Assembly: GCA_038237245.1 (NCBI GenBank)
Contig: JBBRYY010000161.1
Span: forward strand, 1 to 5,651
DNA length: 5,651 nt
Origin: FEN-1250 sp038237245
Lineage (GTDB): Bacteria; Gemmatimonadota; Gemmatimonadetes; Gemmatimonadales; Gemmatimonadaceae
Reading direction: 5' to 3'
Below are positions 1-5,651 of the stretch, one piece after another. The translations under genes and the position numbers were made by a program. Positions within the stretch are counted from its first letter, which is position 1, and every line of letters starts with the position of its first letter. Below the pieces are notes generated by a model, which did no database searches, was not told the origin of the DNA, and saw nothing but the letters and a program-made list of their open reading frames with translations.

Positions 1-1773
1 AAGGCGATGTCCGACAAGGGGCAGTCGCTGACGCAAACGGGCCTCGCGATCGGCACCCCCGCATACATGAGTCCCGAGCAGTCGGCAGGCGACCTGTCGA
101 CCGATGGGCGCAGCGATCTGTATTCGCTCGGCTGCGTCCTCTATGAGATGCTGACGGGAGAGCCGCCGTTCACCGGCGTGTCCGCGCAGGCGATCATCGC
201 CAAGCGCTTCGTCTCGCCGATCCCGGCGGTGCGCACGACGCGCGATGTACCCGAGGCCGTCGATGCTGCCGTTACTCGCGCGCTCGCCCGCACGCCCATC
301 GATCGCTTTCCCACCGCTGGCGAGTTCGCGGCGGCGCTCATCGCGCTCAACAACGGCGGCGGAAACACGCCCAGTCGCGCGACCGTCGCCACGAACAGGT
401 CAGTGCCGCAGTCGATCGCCGTGCTGCCGCTGAAGAACGTCAGCGCGGATCCGGAGAATGAGTACTTCTCTGATGGAATGACCGAGGAGATCATCATTGC
501 CCTTGGCAAGCTTCCGGGGGTGCACGTCGCGTCGCGCACGAGCTCCTTCGCGTTCAAGGGCAAGGAGGTCGACGTTCGACAGATCGGCGAGACGCTTGGC
601 GTTGCAACCGTTCTCGAGGGAAGTGTGCGAAAGGTCGGCAACAGGATCCGCATCACCGCCCAGTTGATCAACGTCGAAAGCGGATATCATCTCTGGAACG
701 AGACTTACGATCGCCAGCTCGAGGATGTCTTCGCCATCCAGGACGAGATTTCGCGCGCCATCGTCGACGCGCTGAAGATTCGACTCGGCAGCGAGCAAGG
801 GCAGGTCGTCGCGCCGACGAAGAATCTCGAGGCGTACACGCTGTATCTCAAAGGACGTTTCTTCTTCGCCAAGCTCTCCGAGCCCGCGCTTCGTCGCTCG
901 CTCGATCTGTTCCAGCAATCGCTATTGCTCGACCCTTCGCTCGCGCGAGCATACGCGGGCATCGCCGACGCCTGGTGCAATCTCGCCGACGATTGGGTGG
1001 CGCCCGACGACGCCTACCCGCGCGCCAAGGGTGCCTCGGAGCGCGCGCTGCAGCGCGATCCGGAGCTCGCCGAGGCGATCACCTCGCTTGGCAAGGTGCT
1101 GGGATGGCACGAGTGGAAGTTCACCGCTGCCGAGACGCAGCTATCGCGTGCCGTGTCGCTCGCTCCGAACTACGCCGAAGCGCACTATGTGTACGGTACG
1201 ATCCTCCCCGCGGTGGGACGGCTGCACGATGCGATCGACACCATCCGTAAGGCGCTGATGCTCGATCCGCTGTCGGTGCACTACAGTGAATGGCTAACCC
1301 GCTTTCTGCTCTACGATCGTGACTACGACGCCACGATCGCGCAGGCAGAGCGCACGATGGAGATGGATGAGATCTGTCATCGCGCGCAGCACTACATGGG
1401 CTCGGCGCTCCTCGCGAAGGGCGATGCAAAGGGTGCGCTCTCGTGGTATCGGCGCGCGCAAGAGCTCGAGCGAGCGCCGAGGGCATGGGACGCAATGATC
1501 GTTCGCGCACTGGCGGCGCTCGGGCAAAAGGACGAAGGCGAGGCGATCATGATTCGGCTCGAGGAGGAATCGCATCGCCAGTATTTGCGCGGCGAGATTC
1601 TCGCGACAGGATACGCCGCGGTCGGAAATCTCGATCAGGCGTTCGCGCTGCTCGAACGCGCGTACCAGGCGCGATCGGCGGGGTTGTTGTATCTGCGCAT
1701 AGACCCTGCCTACGATCCACTTCGAAGCGACCCTCGCTATACCGATCTTGTATCGCGAATCGGCCTGAGCTAG
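1..1773 (+). CDS. Ser/Thr protein kinase (C-terminal part) with TolB-like domain and TPR repeats; 5'-truncated by window
   Basis: This is the C-terminal part of a Hanks-type Ser/Thr protein kinase. The frame is open from base 1, and the ATG at base 7 is internal: it falls in the activation loop, so the true start, ATP-binding loop, catalytic HRD and DFG motifs lie upstream of the window. Counting from the first visible codon, the activation segment with GTPAYMSPEQ is at about 18-27, followed by the SDLYSLGCVLYEM helix and the closing Arg of the kinase lobe at about 102. A Gly/Ser/Thr-rich linker (about 115-137) leads to a TolB-like domain (about 138-262; SIAVLPLKNVSADPENEYF, VLEGSVRKVGNRIRITAQL, FAIQDEISRAIVDALK). 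TPR-type helical repeats fill about 277-552, and the end (IDPAYDPLRSDPRY) is typical of TolB-TPR proteins. No transmembrane segment is visible, so the visible part should be cytosolic. Two activation-loop threonines (TQT, about 11 and 13) are probable autophosphorylation sites. The substrate is unknown. The family call is firm; the role is inferred. Confidence 0.93.
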   Translation, partial: KAMSDKGQSLTQTGLAIGTPAYMSPEQSAGDLSTDGRSDLYSLGCVLYEMLTGEPPFTGVSAQAIIAKRFVSPIPAVRTTRDVPEAVDAAVTRALARTPIDRFPTAGEFAAALIALNNGGGNTPSRATVATNRSVPQSIAVLPLKNVSADPENEYFSDGMTEEIIIALGKLPGVHVASRTSSFAFKGKEVDVRQIGETLGVATVLEGSVRKVGNRIRITAQLINVESGYHLWNETYDRQLEDVFAIQDEISRAIVDALKIRLGSEQGQVVAPTKNLEAYTLYLKGRFFFAKLSEPALRRSLDLFQQSLLLDPSLARAYAGIADAWCNLADDWVAPDDAYPRAKGASERALQRDPELAEAITSLGKVLGWHEWKFTAAETQLSRAVSLAPNYAEAHYVYGTILPAVGRLHDAIDTIRKALMLDPLSVHYSEWLTRFLLYDRDYDATIAQAERTMEMDEICHRAQHYMGSALLAKGDAKGALSWYRRAQELERAPRAWDAMIVRALAALGQKDEGEAIMIRLEEESHRQYLRGEILATGYAAVGNLDQAFALLERAYQARSAGLLYLRIDPAYDPLRSDPRYTDLVSRIGLS

Positions 1774-1834
1774 CACGAGTGTTTGCATGGACGATGGCTG
1801 TCGAAGAGCGTACCTTCCTTCCGTCGTTCGTGCT
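1772..1834. repeat. Imperfect inverted repeat starting at the stop codon of the first kinase gene
   Basis: AGCACGA at 1772-1778 is the exact reverse complement of TCGTGCT at 1828-1834. The pairing extends to 10 base pairs (1772-1781 with 1825-1834) if two G-U wobbles are allowed. The loop is 43 bases and no T-tract follows, so it does not look like an intrinsic terminator. It may be chance in GC-rich DNA. Confidence 0.3.
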
Positions 1835-1858
1835 CCCCCACCCCGGAAGACCTCATAA
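1774..1858. other. Short intergenic gap between the two kinase genes
   Basis: These 85 bases separate the stop of the first kinase gene from the start of the second. I see no convincing -35/-10 promoter pair and no hairpin followed by a T-run. The same orientation and short spacing favour read-through transcription from the upstream gene, but a weak or non-canonical internal promoter cannot be excluded by eye. Confidence 0.6.
1845..1849 (+). promoter_or_regulatory. Ribosome binding site of the second kinase gene
   Basis: GGAAG lies 9 bases upstream of the ATG at 1859, which is good Shine-Dalgarno spacing. A TAA stop in the same frame sits at 1856-1858, directly before this ATG, so no earlier start in this frame is possible. 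The next in-frame ATG falls inside the ATP-binding glycine loop and cannot be the start. Together these fix the start at 1859. Confidence 0.75.
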
Positions 1859-4525
1859 ATGGTAGACGCACCGGACCGCCTCGTTGCAGCGCTGGCCGAT
1901 CGCTATCGACTCGAGGGCGTGCTCGGCTCGGGCGGCATGGCCACCGTCTACCTCGCGCAGGATCTGCGACACGATCGCCCCGTCGCGGTAAAGGTCCTGC
2001 GGCAGGAGCTCGCCGCGGTGATCGGCGCCGAGCGTTTTTTGGCGGAGATCAAGATGACCGCGGCGCTGCAGCATCCGCACATCCTCCCGCTCTTCGACTC
2101 GGGGCAGGCGGACGGCTTCCTCTTCTACGTGATGCCGGTGATCGAGGGCGAGTCGCTGCGCGACCGCCTCAATCGCGAGCATCAGCTTCCCGTTGAGGAT
2201 GCGGTGCGGCTGACGAAGGAGATCGGTTCCGCGCTCGACTACGCGCATCGTCACGGCGTCATCCATCGCGACATCAAGCCCGAGAACATCCTCCTGCACG
2301 ACGGCTCGGCGCTCGTCGCCGACTTCGGTATCGCGCTCGCGGTGAGTCAGGCCGGCGGCAATCGCATGACGGAGACCGGCCTCTCGCTCGGCACGCCGGG
2401 CTACATGAGCCCCGAGCAGGCGACGGGCGAGCGCGGACTCGATGCGCGCTCCGATGTCTACTCGCTCGGATGTCTCCTCTACGAGATGCTCGCGGGCGAG
2501 CCGCCACACACGGGGCCGACCGTGCAAGCGGTGATCGCGGCCGTCGTAACGAAGGAGCCGACGCGGCTCTCGGAGCGCCGGCGCACGGTGCCGCTCAACA
2601 TCGATCTTGCCGTGCACAAGGCACTCGCGAAGCTGCCGGCGGATCGCTATGCGAGCGCGGACGCATTCGTGCGCGCGCTGAGCGAGCCGGCCACGGGCGC
2701 GACGTATGCGGCGATGACGGCCGCGGTGCCGGCGGCGCAGCCCGCATCGTCGAAGGCGCGCAAGATCGCGCTCGTCGCCGCGATGCTGCTCCTGGCGGCC
2801 CTGGCCGCGTGGGGATGGCTGCGTCCGCGCGACGTGGGCCACTTCAATCGCTACGCACTCTTCCTCCGCCCCGGCGAAACCGTCTCCTCCGGCGCGAACG
2901 GAAACCACGTCGCGATCTCGCACGATGGACGCCGCATGATCTATGTCGGCCGCGGGGAAGCGGGGATTCGGCTTATGCTGAAGAGTGCGGATCAGCTGTA
3001 TCCCACGGCACTGCAGGGCACCGAGGGCGGAACGAGTCCGTTTTTCTCGCCGGACGATCGCCAGGTTGGCTTCATCAAGGATGGACGTAAAGTCCTCGTC
3101 ACGTCGCTCGAGGGAGGCTCGCCGCTCACGCTCACCGAAGCCGCGAACTCGACGGCTGGCGACTGGGGGAGCGACGGCTATGTGTACTTCGAGACGGACT
3201 CGGGCGTGGCTCGGATTCGATCGTCCGGCGGGCACCTGGAGCCCGTGTTCACCTTTCCAAAGGGAGGCAAGTACATCGGGGCCGAGTGGCCCGTCGTTCT
3301 ACCGGGCGCCCACGGGCTCCTCTTTCGACGCAGGCTCGAGGGACAGGGCGCGACCGACTACGAGATCATGGCAATGCCGCTCCCCACCGGAGAGGCGCAC
3401 GTCCTCACGCGCGGTATCTTCGCAACCTATGCTCGCAGCGGACATCTCCTCGTCGTCACCGCGGATGGCAAGCTGCTCGCAATTCCCTTCGACGTCGGCA
3501 AGATGGCGTTGACGGGCCCACCTGTCGCGATGTACGAGGGACTCGAGATCAATCCGTTCACCGCGGGGATCTCGATCTCCAATGGCGGCACGCTCGTGTA
3601 TCCCACCGCCAGCCTGTCGTCGACGCGTGAAATCGTCTGGGTCACCCGCGAGGGCGTCGCGAGCCGGGTGGACTCCGCGTGGAAGGTGGGCGGGACGATC
3701 ACCGCTCTCTCGATGTCGCCGAATGGTCGTTCGCTTGCAATTACGCTGCTCCACAACGGCAACACCGACATCTGGGTCAAGCAGCTTCCAACCGGACCAT
3801 TCTCGCGGCTCACCTTCGGCGATACATCCTTCATGCGGCCGACGTGGACGAAGGATGGCAGCCACCTTCTCTTTCTCGGCGACCGCGGGGACGGGTCAGG
3901 CAATATTTACACGAAGCGTGCGGATGGGGTAGGCGAGGCGAAGCGCATTCTGACGCCGCGGCTGGGAATGTCGCAGGTGTTCGAATCGCCGGACGCGCAG
4001 TGGATCATCCTGCGAAGCGCGGCGGCAGCCGTGGGTAACGCAGACATCTTCGCGGTGAAGGCCGGCGACACCACGCTCGTTCCGCTCGTAACCACGCCGG
4101 CACGCGATGGCTTTCCCGCCCTTTCGCCGGACGGCAAGTGGTTGGCCTATGCGTCGGATGAGTCGGGAGCGTTCGAGATCTACGTGCGGCCATTCCCGAA
4201 TGTCGGAGATTCGCGCTTTCAGGTGTCGACCGCAGGCGGCATCAGCCCCCTCTGGGCACACAGCGGCAAGGAGCTCTTCTTCCGCAACAACCACAACGAT
4301 CTCGTCGTCGCACAGATCTCGACGGCGCCGTCGTTCACAGTCACGTCGCAGAAGGTGCTCTTCCCGCTCGCAGGCATGGCCTTCGGTGCCGAGATACAAC
4401 CGTACGTCGTCGGCCTCGACGACAAACACTTCCTGATGATGCGTGAAACGGTAGCGGCGGAGGCTGGGCTGATCGTGATCAACGAGAATTGGTTCGACGA
4501 GATCAGGGCAAAGGCGATCAAGTAG
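1859..4525 (+). CDS. Membrane-anchored Ser/Thr protein kinase with WD40-like (PD40/TolB) beta-propeller region
   Basis: This is a complete 888-residue Hanks-type (PknB-like) kinase that should phosphorylate Ser/Thr on unidentified proteins at the inner face of the membrane. All catalytic motifs are intact: glycine loop LGSGGMATVY (22-31), ATP-anchoring Lys45 (VAVK), probable helix-C Glu63, HRDIKPEN (136-143, catalytic Asp138), DFG (155-157), GTPGYMSPEQ (178-187), Asp199 of the DVYSLG helix, and Arg263. Thr171 and Thr173 in the activation loop are likely autophosphorylation sites, by analogy with the TxT motif of mycobacterial PknB. After an Ala/Pro-rich linker, a single transmembrane helix spans about 303-320 with Lys/Arg before it, which puts the C-terminus outside the cytoplasm. 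Residues about 330-875 carry repeated propeller blades (for example SPDDRQVGF, SPNGRSLAI, SPDGKWLAYASDESG), probably two propeller units joined near 540-600. The ending with NWFDEIRAK is common in this architecture. No PASTA repeats are present. Sensor ligand and targets are unknown. Confidence 0.95.
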   Translation: MVDAPDRLVAALADRYRLEGVLGSGGMATVYLAQDLRHDRPVAVKVLRQELAAVIGAERFLAEIKMTAALQHPHILPLFDSGQADGFLFYVMPVIEGESLRDRLNREHQLPVEDAVRLTKEIGSALDYAHRHGVIHRDIKPENILLHDGSALVADFGIALAVSQAGGNRMTETGLSLGTPGYMSPEQATGERGLDARSDVYSLGCLLYEMLAGEPPHTGPTVQAVIAAVVTKEPTRLSERRRTVPLNIDLAVHKALAKLPADRYASADAFVRALSEPATGATYAAMTAAVPAAQPASSKARKIALVAAMLLLAALAAWGWLRPRDVGHFNRYALFLRPGETVSSGANGNHVAISHDGRRMIYVGRGEAGIRLMLKSADQLYPTALQGTEGGTSPFFSPDDRQVGFIKDGRKVLVTSLEGGSPLTLTEAANSTAGDWGSDGYVYFETDSGVARIRSSGGHLEPVFTFPKGGKYIGAEWPVVLPGAHGLLFRRRLEGQGATDYEIMAMPLPTGEAHVLTRGIFATYARSGHLLVVTADGKLLAIPFDVGKMALTGPPVAMYEGLEINPFTAGISISNGGTLVYPTASLSSTREIVWVTREGVASRVDSAWKVGGTITALSMSPNGRSLAITLLHNGNTDIWVKQLPTGPFSRLTFGDTSFMRPTWTKDGSHLLFLGDRGDGSGNIYTKRADGVGEAKRILTPRLGMSQVFESPDAQWIILRSAAAAVGNADIFAVKAGDTTLVPLVTTPARDGFPALSPDGKWLAYASDESGAFEIYVRPFPNVGDSRFQVSTAGGISPLWAHSGKELFFRNNHNDLVVAQISTAPSFTVTSQKVLFPLAGMAFGAEIQPYVVGLDDKHFLMMRETVAAEAGLIVINENWFDEIRAKAIK

Positions 4526-5651
4526 GAAGCTGCACCAACGCGCGCGCGAGCTCGGACACGACCCGCTCGGCGTCCCCCACCGTGAAGGGCATAGGGGGGC
4601 GGATCTTCACGACATTGTGATAGGGTCCGTCGGTGCCGAGCAGAACGCCGCGCTCGCGCATGCGATTCGCCACGAATGAGGCCTCCGCGCCCGCCGGCTC
4701 GAGCGTCTCGCGATCGCGCACGAGCTCCACGCCCCAGAAGAGCCCCGAGCCGCGCACATCCCCCACGATGGGAAAGCGATCCATGAGCGCGCGCAGCTGC
4801 GGTCCGAGCGCTTCGCCGACCACCCGCGCGTGCTGCTGCAGCTTCTCGTCACGCACCACATCGAGCACCGCTATCCCCACGGCGCACGACACGGTATTGC
4901 CGCCGAAGGTGCTGAAGAACTCCATCCCGTTGTCGAAGTCGCCGGCGATCTCGCGCGTCGTCGCCACCGCGCCAATGGGATGACCGTTGCCGAGCGGTTT
5001 CCCCATCACGACGATGTCCGGTACGACGTGCTGCTCCTCGAACGCCCAAAAGTGCGTGCCCATGCGACCGAGCCCGGTCTGCACTTCGTCCGCGATACAC
5101 ACGCCGCCTGCCGCGCGCACGAGCTCGTACACGTACTTGAGATATTCGGGGGGGAAGATGAGCTGCCCGCCCACACTCGGGCACGTCTCGGCGATGAACC
5201 CCGCGATGTCGCGGCCTTCGGCGTGCACACGGTCGATCGCATCGCCCAGGAGCGATGAGTACTTCAATCCCGCCTCGGGATCGTCCGCTTTGTACTCGCC
5301 GCGATAGACATCCGGAAGCGGAGCAACCTGCACCCAGTCTGGCGCGCCCGTTCCGCCCGGACCGGCGTGTTTGTACGGACTGATGTCGATCAGCGACGTC
5401 GTGTTGCCATGATACGCGGCCTCGAGCACGACCATATCCCGCCGCCCGGTGTGTGCGCGCGCGAGCCGGAGCGCGAGCTCGTTTGCCTCGCTCGCCGAAT
5501 TCACGATGTAGCAGATATCCAGCGGCGCCGGCATCGTCTCGATCAACCGGCTCGCGTACTCGGAGAGCAGATCGTTCAGATAGCGCGTGTTCGTGTTGAG
5601 CACGCGCATCTGTCGCACCGCCGCGTCGACGACGCGTGGATGGCAGTGCCC
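4518..5651 (-). CDS. Class III PLP-dependent aminotransferase-fold enzyme, ethanolamine-phosphate/phosphohydroxylysine phospho-lyase-like; 5'-truncated by window
   Basis: This is the C-terminal 377 residues of a fold-type I, class III PLP enzyme. The frame is open to the window edge and begins GHCHPRVVDAAVRQM, which in the family lies well inside the domain. The GTG at 5618 is therefore not the start and the true N-terminus is outside the window. Visible motifs, numbered from the first visible residue: NSASEAN (51-57, cofactor phosphate binding), AYHGN (79-83), IADEVQTGLGR (186-196; Asp188 should bind the pyridine nitrogen), MGKPLGNGHP (216-225; Lys218 forms the Schiff base), TFGGN (248-252) and DGPYHNVVKIRPPM (341-354). 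The MGKPLGNGHP and NVVKIRPPM signatures, and AYHG followed by SLIDISPYK, match the AGXT2L1/ETNPPL branch, which eliminates phosphate from phosphoethanolamine or phosphohydroxylysine rather than transaminating. Bacterial members are often annotated simply as aminotransferases, and several are fused behind an aminoglycoside phosphotransferase-like kinase domain. Substrate is uncertain; the fold is firm. It converges on the kinase gene with an 8-base overlap. Confidence 0.92.
   Translation of the reverse strand, partial: GHCHPRVVDAAVRQMRVLNTNTRYLNDLLSEYASRLIETMPAPLDICYIVNSASEANELALRLARAHTGRRDMVVLEAAYHGNTTSLIDISPYKHAGPGGTGAPDWVQVAPLPDVYRGEYKADDPEAGLKYSSLLGDAIDRVHAEGRDIAGFIAETCPSVGGQLIFPPEYLKYVYELVRAAGGVCIADEVQTGLGRMGTHFWAFEEQHVVPDIVVMGKPLGNGHPIGAVATTREIAGDFDNGMEFFSTFGGNTVSCAVGIAVLDVVRDEKLQQHARVVGEALGPQLRALMDRFPIVGDVRGSGLFWGVELVRDRETLEPAGAEASFVANRMRERGVLLGTDGPYHNVVKIRPPMPFTVGDAERVVSELARALVQLPT

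Noticed and set aside
7..9. ATG at base 7 as the start of the first kinase gene
   Set aside because: It lies in the kinase activation loop; the frame is open to base 1 and the catalytic motifs must be upstream, so the gene is cut by the window edge rather than being a short kinase remnant.
1783..2196. Plus-strand open frame overlapping the gap and the start of the second kinase gene
   Set aside because: It is out of frame with the kinase, has an Arg/Ala/Gly-rich translation without motifs, and no ribosome binding site of note. It is a frame shadow.
1853..3235. A long open frame of 460 codons on the minus strand, opposite the second kinase gene
   Set aside because: The translation is Arg/His-rich and low in recognisable motifs, as expected for an antisense frame in GC-rich DNA. 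The plus strand here encodes a kinase domain with every catalytic motif intact.
3896..4429. Minus-strand open frame opposite the propeller region
   Set aside because: The translation is Arg/Glu-rich and has no recognisable family features. The plus-strand propeller repeats explain the sequence.
4539..4548. Alternating CG tract (five CG units) followed by the palindrome CGAGCTCG, near the convergent gene ends
   Set aside because: It lies inside the aminotransferase-fold coding region, encodes ordinary residues of its C-terminal helix, and lacks a T-run, so it is not supported as a terminator.
5616..5618. GTG read on the minus strand from 5618 as the start of the aminotransferase-fold gene
   Set aside because: Eleven codons upstream encode GHCHPRVVDAA, a conserved internal segment of the family, and the frame stays open to the window edge.

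Overview
The window is 5.65 kb of GC-rich DNA, densely coding, with no RNA gene, insertion sequence or CRISPR array visible. It looks chromosomal. Hanks-type Ser/Thr kinases fused to TolB-like/TPR or WD40-like (PD40) propeller modules are typical of Gemmatimonadota and also common in Acidobacteriota. I favour Gemmatimonadota on style alone; no marker gene confirms it.

Layout: (1) Bases 1-1773, plus strand, hold the 3' part of a Ser/Thr kinase gene. It enters the window inside the kinase activation loop and continues into a TolB-like domain and TPR repeats. (2) Bases 1774-1858 are a short same-strand gap with a ribosome binding site and a weak inverted repeat. (3) Bases 1859-4525, plus strand, hold a complete 888-residue Ser/Thr kinase with one transmembrane segment and a long C-terminal beta-propeller region. 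(4) Bases 4518-5651, minus strand, hold the 3' part of a class III PLP-dependent aminotransferase-fold enzyme, close in motifs to ethanolamine-phosphate / phosphohydroxylysine phospho-lyases. Its stop codon lies inside the end of the kinase gene, so the two genes overlap tail to tail by 8 bases.

How the genes may work together: the two kinases are paralogues in tandem, with near-identical activation segments but different output/sensor halves, one apparently soluble and one membrane-anchored. They are probably co-transcribed and may form a signalling pair or cross-phosphorylate, which is inference. The aminotransferase-fold gene is on the opposite strand and has no evident functional link to the kinases.

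I see no clear new defence or mobile system. The most notable points are the kinase pair with divergent sensor halves, the overlapping convergent gene ends, and the possibility that the aminotransferase-fold region is the C-terminal part of a larger kinase/phospho-lyase fusion whose beginning lies outside the window.
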